From the NCBI RefSeq assembly GCF_030936135.1, contig NC_082603.1, positions 20,550,880-20,614,879 of the forward strand: DNA of 64,000 nucleotides, given 5' to 3'. The translations under genes and the position numbers were made by a program. This DNA is from Gavia stellata (lineage: Eukaryota > Chordata > Aves > Gaviiformes > Gaviidae). Shown here piece after piece: positions 1-13,917 of this stretch. The first letter of the stretch is position 1. Every line of letters starts with the position of its first letter. The notes below the pieces were generated by a model. It had not been told where the DNA came from. It was given only the letters and a program-made list of their open reading frames with translations, and did not search any database.

Positions 1-234
1 CCTCGCCCCGCCTGGCCGGCCACCGGCGGTGCCCCCTCGCGGGGAGTGGTTTCTCCCGGCTCCCCGCCGTAACCTCCCGCTCCTCCTCCCGCTAGTACCC
101 GGCTCGGCAGTCGCCGGCTCGGATGCTGCCGCCCGGGAGGCGCAGTACGCTCCGCCCGGCCTGGCCCCGCGGCACCCCCGCGCCGCCCGGGACGACCGGA
201 GTGCTCGGGGGCCTCCCACCCCCCGCCCCGACAG
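1..234 (+). other. TTLL7: Probable non-coding first exon of TTLL7 (5' UTR)
   Basis: A strong splice donor, CAG|GTAAGG, sits at 234/235 inside the CpG island and would end the first exon. The 5' boundary is unknown; I start at base 1 because the exon may begin earlier. The next supported exon is at 20093. The only ATG here is at 123. After splicing to exon 2 its frame stops at 20113-20115, so it would be an upstream ORF of 44 codons. Assignment to TTLL7 is inferred from position and strand, with no transcript evidence. Confidence 0.55.
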
Positions 235-860
235 GTAAGGGTGAGGGAGCGGCGGGGCGCTCGCCCTCTCCTCCCGCGCTTCGCCTCACGCGCCGCCCCT
301 CGGCCCGCCGCCTCCCGCGCCCGCGGGGGACAGGCTGCCGTCCGCGGGGGGCGCGGGGGCGCCGTCCCCGGGGAGAGGCGGCGGAGCGGCTGCTCGTGGT
401 GATTCAGCATCATCGTCCGCGAGGGAGGGGCGGTGGGGAAGGGCAAGCCCCAGCCGGGGGGCTGCGAGTGCCGGGGAGCGGGCAGGGGTGCTGGGCAGCC
501 GGGGGGGTGCGGGTCCCGCCTCCAGCCGTGCCGGAGCGGGGTCTGTCGCCGGCTCGGGGCGATGCTCCGGGGCGGGAGCGCGGGGGAGGGCCGCACGCCG
601 CCGCTGCTTCTGGGGTGCGCGGCCCAAGGGCGTGCGGGCTGCGGAGAGGTGCTGTCCACAGAGCCAGCCCTCGGTCCCGCGGCCCTCACCTGGGGCGGCG
701 GCGGGGCCCCGGGCGCGGGCGGTGCGGGGCTGCGGCGCAGGTGCGGGCGGGACCGCGCGGTGCCGGCGGGCAGCGGCCCCCTCGGGAAGTTTCCTGAATA
801 CAGCGGGCAGCCCTCGTGTTGGGAGGGGAGGATAACCGCCTGCCTGTCGCAGTGCGAGGA
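1..860. promoter_or_regulatory. TTLL7: CpG-island promoter of TTLL7
   Basis: The first ~860 bases are very GC- and CpG-rich, and composition falls abruptly to AT-rich near 860-900. GC-box-like stretches such as GGGGCGG are visible (for example around 427 and 695). No TATA box is evident. This is the usual architecture of a broadly used vertebrate promoter, and it lies upstream of the only gene in the window, on the same strand. The open frames within it overlap in several frames and on both strands, as expected when AT-rich stop codons are rare, so I do not call them genes. The transcription start is not determinable and could lie left of the window. Confidence 0.75.
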
Positions 861-1863
861 ATAAGGAACGAGGAGGCGTTTCAAGAGATTAATTTTCTCT
901 CTCCCCCTCCAAATTTTGCATGCGAAGTCCATCATCTGCAGGTCGTATCGGATGTACGGCCAGGTCTCTTCGGAGCCAGTTAGGGTTAAAACGGGATCGT
1001 CTGTTGGCAGTGGTACCCAGCGGAGGCTAAAATGTAGAACAAGTTAAATCTCCAGAGATGCAAATCAAGTATCTTCCTGTGCTTTCTGCGTTTAGTTGAA
1101 AGCCCATGATCTGTGGGATCTTTTTGAATTTCTGCTATTGAAACCACACATAATTGTAAGCAAAAGGGAAAGCAATTGATGCTGGAATTTGAACATGCCG
1201 CTGAGCTCTGCGAAACTGACTTAAGGTCTCCGCATTGATCGTTTTTGTGCCTTTCTTACGTATTTGCAGTTTAAGTACCAAAATTAGATATTACTCCTTC
1301 TCAAAAAAACAACCCTAAACCAACCAAGCAGCCCCACCCCACCCCCCCGGGTTCAGTATACTTTTCTGCCTAAATCCTTAATTAATTTTATGTAACCAGG
1401 GTGTTAGTACCTATCTAAATAATACTCAGATAAATCCTGCTGGTTGTTTTCACAATTGAAAGACTAGAAGCACTTCTCTGTGTGGGGATTGGTTGTCCCC
1501 CGAATTCTACAGAGTATCTCAAAATACACAGTGACTTGGCATCAGTAGAAGCTTTTGCCCCTCTTTTAAGTACCAGGATGTAGTTTTTAATAGAAATAGG
1601 ACATGCGTTTGAACAAAAAATGACAGAAGCAGTTATTATACTGGGGGTTTTCCTACATGGTGAGTAAGTATAATGTCCACACTAACATATGGAAATTTTA
1701 TTTTTCAAGCCAGATTCTTCAAGGCAAATGTTACAGAGTTTCAGAAAATTACACGAGCTATTTCATACAGAATATGGAATTTCTTTCATAAGGAAAGAAT
1801 GTGTTTTTTACCTGTAGGTATTGGCAGTATTATGCAAGAAAGTCTAGAACAATGGGTTGTCAA

Positions 1864-1887
1864 TTTTTTTTTTTTTTTTTTTTTTTT
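1864..1887. repeat. Poly-T run (24 T)
   Basis: An uninterrupted run of 24 T in intron 1. No retroelement body is recognisable next to it, so I call it a simple mononucleotide repeat, likely length-polymorphic. Confidence 0.9.
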
Positions 1888-4800
1888 AGAAAAACGCCCC
1901 CTTTCTGTATTTCTGATGGTTTGGATACATTCCACATACTTCCAAAGGGATCTGCCCACCAGTTTAGGAGTGTTAGAAGAGGCCAGGAGATCAAGCCTGT
2001 CAGCAGTTATTAGGTAATTATTCCAGTAATCTAGCAATCATTTTAGTAATCCGAGGCTCAGGTTTGCAATCAAATAAGGGTTTGTTCCCACGCTCTTTCA
2101 AAGCTGACAGTGTTAAATTTGCAGTGTAGATTAAGATGTGGACAAGTCTGAAGAACTAGGAGATGAATTAGTCAACGAGCAGTTAGACACTAAACCATCT
2201 TGCAGTCTTTCGTATAGTTAGGATTTTTTCTAAGATCTTTATAACACTGTATGTTGATAATGAAAGCCGTAACTGTATTTCTGAAGGTGAAATGTGGCAG
2301 ACTAATGCTGGCTGCCGAATGTGCTTGCTCTGAATTGTCAACATCAAGAAAGACTGAAATACGATTTCTTGATTTGAATCTCCATCTGTGGATATTTATT
2401 ATAAGTTTTAAAAATCTCTGTAGGATACATATGGCAAATGAGTAATTTCTTGAACTTCCGCATTTTCTAATGTTCTGGGTTTTTTTTTCTTTTTTTCTTC
2501 CCTATGTTTTAATGTTGTATTAAGAAGTATTTTTGCATTTAATAGATACTTGCAGATGTCTCATACAAATTGAGAACACATTATTAATTTAAGGATGGAA
2601 ATCCTTAGAAAACCAAGAAAATTGAAATGAAATCTTAACGTCTGAAATAGAGAAATTGATAACATTTCCCAAGCTACCTTGCATCTACTTTTATAAAGCT
2701 TCTGTCTTGTCTTAAAAAATGAGCATGACAACATGTTGCAAGATAAGTTTTTGATATGTGAGTCACTAATGTTTTTTGGTTTTGTGCTGTAATTTTATGA
2801 GTGTAAACACAGCTTATTGAAATCAACAATGCTTATTTCTCATATCTGTAAGTTTCTGCAAATCTTCAGAAAATTTTGAGTGTTATTACTGCCTTGAAGC
2901 ATTGTGACTTTTGGGCCAATCCTAAATCATAAAGACACTGGATTGTATTGATAGGGTTTGTATCAGTCCCTGAAGAAAAAGATGAAAGCTTGACAGTCTT
3001 CCACCTTTTTGATGAGGTATTTCCATCATCCAGAGTTGACACAGTGACTCTATAATGATCTGAGAGGGGAAGAAATAGTTGTATTTTCCTAACATAAAGC
3101 TAGAGTCTGTATGTAGGTAGTGGGAGTTCATTTTATTTGGAAAGATGCGTACAAACTGTCAAAGTTAAGAAAATTCATTGCGAGTACCACAGCATACGTA
3201 TTGGGGGATATTAGCTGGATTTTGGTTTTCCCTTGTGAACTTTAGAATATTTAGCCTCAGATTCACTTTTATTTTCTACACACCTAGGAAGTTAGTTGGG
3301 GCTATTTGACTTCTGGCAGTAGGATTAAAATGCCCCTTATTAAGCATGAGGAAACTCTTTAGAGGTCCATTAATGCTTACCTAAAACCCTGCCAGAAAGG
3401 TGCTTTGCAACTACTCCTTTTGCAGACATTATGAGCTTCCTCTAAAGTTTACTGGAACGAATAAGCCTTTTTAACATTAATATTTAAAATAGTAATGTGT
3501 TTTAAATTTAGAATGGAATTTGCTGATGTCTACTACACTGATGGGTAAGAGAATCATCTGTAATTGAGAATGGATACGTGAGGAAAAAACGTTGTGACAT
3601 ACTGAAGCGGTCAACCTTTGAATCTGTTGGGTATTAGAGCAAATCTTCCTGTTCCACAGTAGCAGCCCTCTTGGAGCCAGAAGATTTTTCATACCAGGAG
3701 GTTCCATTGTGCCTCGATCTACTGGATACTCTTCTTCGTGGTGGTGGATGCCTGAACCTACAGGTTCTGGGGGTGTTAAAGTCTTAGCTTTTTGCTTGTT
3801 CCCAATGTTCTTCCTTGCCTTCTCTCTTAAATGTTCATACAGCTGTACAAAATAGTTTTAAAATACTACCACATTAATTTATACTCATTTATAGACATTT
3901 TTGCTCTTGCCTTGAATTCCATACAACAGGAACCAAGCTCTAACATAATAGAATAAATTTTTTGTTTTGTACTTTAAAGGAGTAAATAAAGCCAGCGTAA
4001 TGGTTCTTGCCTTCAGTATTAGTTTTATTCCAAATACAGGGTCTCCAAAATGAAGACCAATCTATATAGTTGTAATATTTCTTTTCCCAATGTTAGAAAT
4101 ATAAGTTCAAATAGTTTAAAATGTTAAAAATATAGGTATTCATTTAAAAAATATCTTTGTTCAAAGGCAATATTTAAGAATATAATCACATGTTTTAGAA
4201 GAGCCTTCGTCTCTGGGGACACAGAAACAGTAGTGCTTTATGGAGAGCCCAAATTAACAATAATAACAAAAGAAATACAAAAAAAACCAACATTCTGATT
4301 TAGGACTCACTTTTCACTTTCTGTTCTGTGGAGTAAATGGCATGCCAATTGCCACTTATTTGGTTTTGGAAGGATATCAGATTGAAGTCTAATATGCACC
4401 ACTACTCAAATGTACCTTAGATGGCTGCATTACTGTTAATTGATAGAAAAACTGCCTAAAAGGATGGAAGTGCTTTACCCTGCAGTTCAGAAGCCCCTTC
4501 TGGTCAGCAGTAGTAACAGCGTACTAACAGTCACTCTTAAGAAGAAAGAAAGACTAAATCCACTTTTTGTATATAATAAATGCTACAGAAAGAATTGAGC
4601 GGGGCATGGGCTTCACAGTTAGACACAGCGATGTGTTGACAAGTTTATTTTCATCCTTGCTTAGCAGCAAAACGCTAAATATATTCTTCTTTGGTTACAT
4701 TAAAGTATGTTTCCTTCCAACTTTGTCCTTGGGTTGACATGTGTTTGTTTTATTTTTAGCGCTTGAAAACCAGCACAGTAATATCCCTATAGGGTGCAGT

Positions 4801-7800
4801 GGAAGCGTTGGAGTATAGCATGAGAAAATGAAATCAGATGCTTAATGCTGAATTCATGCAGGTCAAAAGGCATAGATCTCGATACTGTTTATGAACACAA
4901 AAAAGAGTGGACTGACAGGGCAGAAGATTGTGAGAATTGATGGGGAAATCGCTCTTATGTGCTTGCTCAGAATGGACTTCTCTTGAAAAGTATAGAATAG
5001 AGCTATGTGATGGAAGCCTGCATTTTCTTTGCTTTTGTGGGTGGTTGTCATGTGTTTAGTGTTCATTGAACATTAAATTTCTGTGAATTTGTTATGTTGT
5101 TTTATCCTTCCAAGCTTATCTTGGTGGGGTGAGGGACTGGAGAAATGTGCTAAACCACTTTATATGAATTATTGATGGAAAGATGAAAGATGTGCAATTT
5201 ATTCACCCAGGAAAAAAACACCCTTTTCTATTACATTTTATTTCATGTGGCTTTTTAAAGGGATATAATATTATCCTAACATTTTATCTTTATGTCAGCC
5301 TGAAGTCTTTGAAAGACTATAAATTACTAGTGAGCATTAACAATTAGGCATTAATTTGAATAAAAGACTTCTTGCTTAAAAATGAACAAGAGTCATGTGA
5401 GAACATGACTTTGGTACATTTTGTACCATTTTAAAAATGGAAGCATTTTCTGAAAAGAATGCTTCTCAGAATGGAGAGGATATATTCAGTAAGTAAAAGA
5501 AAGCATTACTGCATGACGAGACAGGAATCAGTGCTGTTTTGGACTGTTGCAAGATCTTTAGTAGAGTTGGGGATCTTGTAGGATACTGACCCAGAGCAGC
5601 ATCCACAGGTGAAGAAATAGAAGAAAAAGTGAGGGAACAATACAGAGTTAGATTTGAAATTCTGGACACCAGTTGAGAAATGATGCAGTTAATAACCCCA
5701 AGCAGTTGCTTAAAAAAGCCTACATATTACTTTCCTCTGTTGCCTTTAGGTATGAAGAGAAAATGAAGGGACATTGTGGCCTTTCTGCCAAAAGCAACAC
5801 TCAGGAATACAAACACATATAGGAAGCAAGTCTTTGATATTTTCTGAGAAAATAAAATAATATTTATGAGAAATTAAAATAACAAAGAAGATATATTCTT
5901 GTGAGTAGGTGTTGGGGAATGTCTGATGCAAGTAGTCAGCACACCATTTAGTTTCATTGATAAAGAAGAAATACCTCTCAGTCAGTCGTGGGACATGCAC
6001 ACATAATGCTGTTCGAGCTGTTTGAGGATAACAGATTAATGGTCCAGTTGAGGCTGATTCTCTGCAACAGCTGGATGTAAGAAAATTGGAACCAAGACAG
6101 TATGAGGAGCCATGGGGAAAAGTCGCCTGTAGGAAGAGACTTCAGGAGACATGTCCAGATTTCACTCTCAGTTCTGTGCTTTCATAGGAAATTGTGTCTC
6201 AGTTGGTTGCACTGAGTTTCCTCCTATAATTTCCCACTGATTGAAAGTCCTTGAATTAATCTCTTCAGTTTTGGAAGATGTACCTGTCCAATCCTGGCCC
6301 AAGTAGAGGCCTTAATCCTTGGTGGGTTTTCTTGTTGTTTGTTTGGTCATTTTTTGTTTATTTTATGTAGACTCAGATTTTCATGATGAGCAACTTGGAT
6401 GGGATTCATCTCACCAACATTTATACATCTACAATCCAGATACCTGGAGCTGCCTACACTGTCTATGTGTAGGCTGTCTGTGAATGCACCCCAGAGAAAC
6501 CAGCTCAAAATCTACATTGTAGGGGTCTACATTTACACAGATGAATCCACTGTTGTGTCATATATTTGAGGAATAAATGTGTTTGCAGTGTCATCTGTGA
6601 GATTTCATTGTAGTGTTTTTCCCTACTGATTTGTGTGAAAGGGAGAACCGTACTTATCAACTGGGGAAAATGGTAACAAACTGTGGTCGAGCTATTGAAT
6701 TTTCAGAGCCTTATTTCTTTGTACTCGTGGTGCAGATATGCACATTTGTTTGATTTTCTATTTCCTTTGAATGAGCAAGCAAGAGAGACATTCTCTGTGG
6801 GTCAGAGAGAATATCTACTCTTACAATTCGCAAACTAAGGGGAGAGGAAGTAAGAGGAAATGTCTTTCATGTATATTGTAGCCTTTTCACATTCTGCTCC
6901 TGGCTTCATTCTACCTGTATATGATTCCTGAAGATGGCATTACAGCTAGTAGGACTACAGCCACTTCATGTGAATATATATTTCTCCATCTCACTAGAAT
7001 CTGGCTCCCCACAATACTTTGTCTTTGTAGGACAGGTGTGACAGTAGCGGTGCAGTCGGTCTTGTCTGGCACACACAATGGGCCTGACTGCTGTAAAACT
7101 GACACAAAAGAGTGGAGTGCAGTTGATTTCTCCAGAGTTTCCTCCAGTTTTTTTCTGTGAGGAGAAGTAACCCATTTGAACAAAAGAATTTTCCAAACCT
7201 TTTATTGTCAGATGGCCTCTGTGGTCCACAGTCCATCCTTATTAAAATGTACTGAGCTGTCAGATCAGACCAATCTTTTCTTAATGAAAAACAATACGAC
7301 AAAGAAAAGTAATCTTGTGAAATTACGTCAGAAAACAATTTCTCATTGATCTAAATTGACCTTGTAAAAGAAAACAACCAAATTTAAGAAATGTGAATGG
7401 TTTCAGAATACTACAGAAAGAGTTATCCCAGGAAAGGAAGTAACATTTCTCTTTCCATCACTTCACTTAAGATTTCATTTGGTTTAAAAATTGCTCTATA
7501 AGGTTGTAATTCTGACCTCACTGAAACCACATAGCTTTGATGTCAAAACTTGAATCTCATTGGTCCAAGGCCGGAAGGGAATCATAACCATTTTTCTTAT
7601 GGCAATTTATGACCTATTCATCTTCTTTAGCTTACTTCTCTGCTACTGTTTTATGTTATTGTGGTCTTGACCTCTTAATTCTACATTTGGAGAAATCATT
7701 GTTCTGGTTACAGTACTTCATGTGTCTGGTATAACTCCTTCCCAGTCACTGAGTCATTTTCAGTTTTTAGATTTTGCTTCTCTTTAGCTTATTGTTATGA

Positions 7801-8596
7801 CTAAATCCTACTGACTTTCTTCCCACAGCTCCTGTCACACTCTAAGTGGGAAATAATGCATTCTTCTCTTATAACATGTATCATGCCTTTTTCTTTTCAC
7901 CCAAAACACAGGGAGAAAATACCTAGAAAGGGTTAAGAAAGATATTTAAAAGGTGCTAGGGATAGGCTAAATGGGAAGGAGCTGCTGCTGCAGCATGTCT
8001 TTCCCTGGTGTACCAGAGCTGCCTGAAACTGTATCAGCTGTCAATTATTGATAGAAAAAAATCTGTTTCCAGAGGGCTGACTCTTCAGATAGTTTCAGCA
8101 GTGCAACACTAACGGTAAGTGATTTCATTTTGCTACTTCTACTGCGGAATTATTTTAAATCTGTTTCTATATCGGTGGGAGGTCCTGGCATGACTGTTTA
8201 TTCTGCAGTATGTAATCTTGTCAGTTCAATCCATGATAAATAAACATTTTGCACTCTTATCAGTAATTTGTATGCAGAAGAATTTGGTATATTATCCTGC
8301 CACATGCTGCTGTTGTTGGTTTTGTTTTTTTGGTTTTTTTTTCACTACTGCTCTCTACTGTAGACTATGTTAATGGAAATACATTACCTTCAGTTTGAAT
8401 GCTTATGCATTCTGTCCACCACTTATATTTTGGAATGAGTTCTTTTTCCAGGATTCTTGTGCCTTTTCGCCATTTTTATGTTCTTGCTCATGCATCCTTG
8501 AGCTCGCAGTTTATCTTTCCGTGTAATAAAGAGAACTAGATTCAGGAGCATCTTCTGAAATCTTGCTCCATTAGCTAGGCAAAATATGCTTCTGGA

Positions 8597-8682
8597 GACA
8601 TGGTTTAGTGGGCACGGTGGTGTTGGGTTGATGGTTGGACTTGGTGGTCTTACAGGTCTTTTCCATCCTTAGTGATTCTGTG
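8597..8682 (+). mobile_element. CR1 LINE 3'-end fragment
   Basis: About 86 bases match the terminal 3' UTR of CR1: GACATGGTTTAGTGGGC, GGTGTTGGGTTGATGG, then TCCTTAGTGATTCTGTG at the end. The same string recurs at 17015-17112. Heavily 5'-truncated copies are the usual CR1 form. The terminal octamer repeat is reduced to one unit. Confidence 0.88.
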
Positions 8683-11600
8683 AACAGCATGAAGCTTTTC
8701 TTGTGGTGGTATATCTAACAATAATCCCTGCCTCTGATCCTGAGCATCCTACATGGGCTATGAAATACGAAACACTGCCTCTAGACAGCTAAGCAGTTCT
8801 GAAAGTGATATTGAAGCTTATAATCTTTGTCAAGAAAGAGAGAAATTCAGAGGCAGCTCAGTTATTTTTAGCTGTAATCTCTACTGTGCTGAAGGTTTGA
8901 TTTAAATAGACTGTACTTTTGATGTGGATGAGACATGGGTTGGTCTTGTTACCAAATGAATCTGTCTTAATTATATTCCTGAATTGTGCCACCAGCAGGG
9001 CTGTTCTGGAACTGAAACACTGTGATACAAAGTCGACAAAAATCGATAGAAATGTCTGTATTTGCTTCACTGGGCTATGGAGATCCTGTTACGATCTCAT
9101 TTACACTATAGACTTGAGACAAATTTTGTAGTTTATGTACCTTTCTTCTGAATGATGGAACTGGGAAATTTCCTGGAAGAAAGCTTTCTTCCTTTGAGTA
9201 ATCAAAGGAGCATAAGAAATTGGGAAGAAGTTGCATATTTCTGAAATAATATTCAGAGTCCTGGATCAATAACCAACTATGAATCCCAGTTTATTCTCCA
9301 TTTCTTTCTGTTTGGATTATCAATGGTCTTCTCCTTCATTCTCATTTGTACTAACACTTTTCATTAAACATTTACTGGAAGATTTATTCTTCTGGTTAAT
9401 AGGTGTGTTGTAACTTTTCCATACCTTTGTATTTATAAATGCATTTGACTCAGTTTGGTGCATTTTTTTCCCTTATTTGTGGTCATTAGGTAAATATAAT
9501 ACTCCCTGGCTACAAAAAAATATTCTATAATATGAAGGGTGTGATATGTCTGAGAGAGTCACAAGCACAAAACAATAAACATATTAATTTTCAGCCTAAG
9601 AGAATATGATGATTAGAAAAAAGAGTGTGTGGATCAGTTCTCAATCGTGTTTTATTTTGTGTGGTGGTGGTGTGTGTTGCTATAACATAATAAGAAATGA
9701 ATGTATTTGTTTCTTTTGAATATTTGAAAACCAGTTAACTTTGCAGCCAGCATGTATTTGACTGTATAAGTTTATGCCTTTTTGCTTCATTAAGAATGCA
9801 CCTTTAAAACAAATAAGATTAAAGCAATGAAAAATGAAATCGAGCCCTGCTAAATGAATTGAATATCCCACTGCTCTAGCCTCTGGCTGAGGAATTTTAT
9901 TTCATTACATTTCTCAAGCATAGCTCTTAACCAACACACAGTGACTCTTTTTAAAAAAAACAAACCGCAAACAAACACACACTCCAGAGCCAATTGCTTT
10001 TAAGTGTTGCTTTTTGGGAGCTGACCAAGATGGATGAGGACAGGGCTAACTGTGATATTATTCCAAACTTGGAACTGTGCTGCTGCTGTGATTAAAGTCA
10101 TGAAGGCAAACAGGCATGCTTAGGGCAGTTATCTCCTCAGATTTTGGAGTTATTTTAAACTGCATTAAAAGCTATGATACCATTGTCAGTATTGTCTCTG
10201 TACTTCAGAGGCAATGTATGATTACTGAATAAATACTGTTCAATACTACAGGGTTGCATCAGTAATGCTGTGCTTACCATTCAGAAGGCACATTATTCTG
10301 CTCCTCTGAGTTCAAGCATATCCCTGAAAATTACTTTTTGGTAGGCTATTCTCATGCTTTTTTCTTTTAAGCAAAAATTAAAGCTAGTGTGTATGAAGTC
10401 TTTGTTTTGGGTATTCAAAGTATTCAATTTAAGGTCAATATTTAAGGCATGTTATTTTTCTAGGCTTTCTGACTATGTGCTGTATTTCTCTACAGGTGAG
10501 CAGTATATAGACAAAATATTCCTACAGTAGGATGCTGGAGTCTCATCTCATTACTGATGAGGATAGTGACTCTCTTTAGATCCTCTACAATGGATAAAAA
10601 TAGTGTGACACAGAGGGTTTGGAGCCAATCCAGCCTTTTAAAGGAATTTTTACAAATTGGGTCAATTCCAGTTAGAGAAGCTTCTGAGGGCTTGCATCCT
10701 TTTGAAACTGCTGATTTTTCTCATGTTTTCATTTGCAAAAATATTTTCAAATCAGTGGTGGTACCCCATTGAGCCCCAAATACTAAGCTGTGGGGAGGAA
10801 AGCATGTTTTTGCTGAAATGTTTTGTAGCTGCTGGAGTTTCTGGCTGGCTTTATCAGCTGTTTGTAAAATCTTACTAGCACTGAGTGTTGGTGGCAGTAG
10901 TCTTAGTGATACTGTAGGCCAACTGCAAGTATTTCTGACTGTCATTTATTCTTTACAGGGTAGAATTTTATGGCATGGGCATTAAAATATTAGAGGTCTA
11001 CCAACACTTATACAAGCATATGAGTATTCCCAGTGGAGCTGAGCAATTTGATTGGAAGTGTCAGTATATGACAAACAATTTGGTGATCATGTATGAGCAA
11101 CTTTCTTGTACTTTCATGGTCAAGAAGACTTTGAATAGATGTTTCTTGTGAGTGCACTTGGTAGCTTATTCAGGGCCTGATTTTTGTTTAACGTTTTCAC
11201 ATCAGGTGCTGAAACTGCAGGCTAACGCCTGCCAATTTATATTTCAGGCTGCTGTGGGAGCGCTGTCCTCATTGCTAAACTAGAAAACATTGTTATGTGG
11301 CAGCATGTGAATTAGGATGATGTAATCCTCAATCAGAGTCATTGTGGGCCATGTGTGATCACTGCAGTCCACCTCTAGAGATGCTCAAATAGATCTAGGA
11401 ATGGTAGGCCTGTAAAATATGAAATGTAATGGGGCATACTTTGTGTGGGGCTAAGGTGTGGCTCTTGCAATACGCAGAGGTCTGTAGAAGTGTACACAAT
11501 TTAGAACACCCTGTAATACACCCTGTGTATGTTGACATGCTGTAATGAAGAGTGTGGATGGCACACTGCAAAGTCAAAAGCAGAGGAGCGATGTTCCCAC

Positions 11601-12084
11601 AGGTGCCACAACTCAATTCCTCTCCTAACTGTCTCTTGTTTACCCTTTGCCCTACCAAAACCACACTGTTAATGACAGACTTCAGTATTACTGTTACACA
11701 TAATCATTATTGCACGTTATCATCTCTGTTTCTCTCATTAGCAGCCATGGCCGTCCCACCACAAAGAGCATTGGCCCTTAGTGTGCGGCAGTCTGGCAGT
11801 CAGCATGGCTTCCTGCACTCATGGTCCCCAAGACAAATCAAGCAAGGGTCCTTCAGCTGTTTGTTTTAAAGGGAATGCTTCATTTGAGGTGACAGGGGTC
11901 CAGCCCTCCTGTGGGCAGTAGGTATCATGAAACGCAGCTGTTGCTTGCAGAGCTGATGTGTCCAGTGTGCTGTCATCCGGTGTATGTTTCTAGGCTGAAA
12001 ATGCCTAGATCACTCCAACATTATTTTAAACAAAGGTGGAATGATTGTTGGTGTTGCTGAGGTAGGTTGTTACAATAAACGGAG

Positions 12085-12198
12085 ATCACAGAATCACTAA
12101 GGTTGGAAAAGACCTGTAAGATCATCAAGTCCAACCATCAGCTAACACCACCATGCCCATTAAACCATGTCCCACAATGCCACGTCCACATGTTCCTT
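12085..12198 (-). mobile_element. CR1 LINE 3'-end fragment (minus strand)
   Basis: Read on the + strand it begins GATCACAGAATCACTAAGG, then TTGGAAAAGACC and AAGATCATCAAGTCCAACCA. This is the reverse complement of the CR1 3' terminus seen at 8597-8682 and 17000-17112. About 114 bases remain and no coding part is left. Confidence 0.88.
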
Positions 12199-13893
12199 GA
12201 ATGAGTTTCCCTTCAGCAGTGTTCAGTGGAACATATTGTGATCAAGATCTAGGAATACTTTCTGTTCTAGAGTCAGTGAAATGCTGTCCTGCTGACAGAT
12301 TTATGGTGTTATCAACACTTGCCGAAGTGGTGAACAGTAGTACGAGACCTATGCAATGTCTGTGCTTTATGCTGACAGAGAGTAGAACATTAAAGCTGAT
12401 TTTTTTTTTTTTTTTTAGCAGTGAGTGATGCAGATATATATTATATGAAATTAAGATTTTACTGTATAAAAACATGGTTGCACTTTGGGTTGTTTGGGCT
12501 ATTTTGTCAATATTTTTCCTTGCCATCATGAATGCTAAATGATGTTTATTAAAAGTTCCCTGCATTTTATTTATGAATTGTTGATTTGTAAGTCATACAC
12601 GTTCTTTGCACTGTCAATTAGTATATTTCCTATGTTTTACTGAACAAGAAAAAGGTTCAAGCATTGTCCTTTTTATTGTGGTCTTCTAATTCTGTCTCAC
12701 TTTCTTTGATGGCCCTCTCTTTCAATATTCAGAACGTAACTATGAAACTCTATACTACTCAATTTGCTAACAGTCTGAAATATGTTATCACATTAGAAAG
12801 GGCTTTTGAAGGGTGAGAATGAGCCAACAGATAGTCACATTGTGTGCTCTGCTATGAAAGACATTTTGGAGGTCATTTTTTTAAGAGAAAATCAATCATC
12901 AGCTTTGAAAGCTTTGATACTGATTTAAATTTGGCCAAGGATTTGAAGTTTCCTTTTGGAAAATGGATGAATGCAAAAAGAAGCAATATTGCTTCAAGAC
13001 AACACTGAAAAGAAAAAAAATTGCTTCTGTGCCCAATTCTGATATCTGTATATTGTGAGTAAGAAGTGCTTAATTCCTGTGAAACACTTATGTTGTGACA
13101 CTTCCACCATCTTAACAGCTTCTAATACATTTCCTGTTTTCTGAATCAGGGTTATATACTTACCATTTCATAGACCTTTTGTGATAGTAAACAATGAAAA
13201 AACCCAACCCAAAGCTGTGAAGTGCTAAGTCAGGAAAGACCAAAGGAAAATCTCCCATGAGCTGAGACTGCAAAGTTCCTGAGGCTCTGTGCCAACTTGC
13301 ATGGCTGAGCCTTGGAGCTGGCACTGAAGGGTTGCCTTCTGACCAGACTCCAACCATTCAAGATAACTTGCCTTTTATGTTCTCCAGCAAAAGATACAGG
13401 TTCACAACTGTGATGCAGTCTCTGTTTTGCATTGTGTTTTGAAGGTAGACTGGAAGGGTCAGGATAGTTTATGCTTTCAGTATTACTAAACAGGCGTTGT
13501 AAAGTTGTGTTTATTATATAAGCTGTGTTCCAGAAGGTTAAGACTGATTCTACGGCCTTTACTGATTGCGGTCTCGAAGGGGAAATGGCAGTTGTAAGGT
13601 TAAACTCACACTAAAGTAACTGCAATTTATGGATTCAGAGCTAGAGTGCTGTTACCATAGCTTGGTTTGGTCATTTTGGTAGTTCAGAGAAATTGTGGAA
13701 GTTTTAGAAACACTGTTCATTTGGGTAAACTACTTGAGAGAATTGTTTTACAGAACTGCATGATTCAAAAAAGTTTTAAGTTGTGTAAATAGTGCTGTTA
13801 GTATTCTTGTATAGCTTGTAGCTGTCCATTTAGCAAATCAAACACCTGAGAACTCTGTACATTCACTTTATCTGAAAGATCTGCTGAATAAAT

Positions 13894-13917
13894 ATCTCAT
13901 CTCGTTTGAGATGAGAT
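13894..13917. repeat. Perfect 10-bp inverted repeat with 4-base loop
   Basis: ATCTCATCTC at 13894-13903 and GAGATGAGAT at 13908-13917 are exact reverse complements separated by GTTT. Pairing stops at the flanks (T893/G918), so it is a compact isolated hairpin in intron 1. No surrounding terminal inverted repeats or target duplication were seen. Confidence 0.9.

Noticed and set aside
29..864. Several open frames of 65-224 codons in the CpG island on both strands
   Set aside because: They overlap each other, are Arg/Gly/Pro/Ala-rich as any GC-rich DNA would give, and match no family. High GC explains the lack of stops.
11552..11869. 105-codon open frame in intron 1
   Set aside because: No family resemblance, no splice context and ordinary composition; most likely chance.
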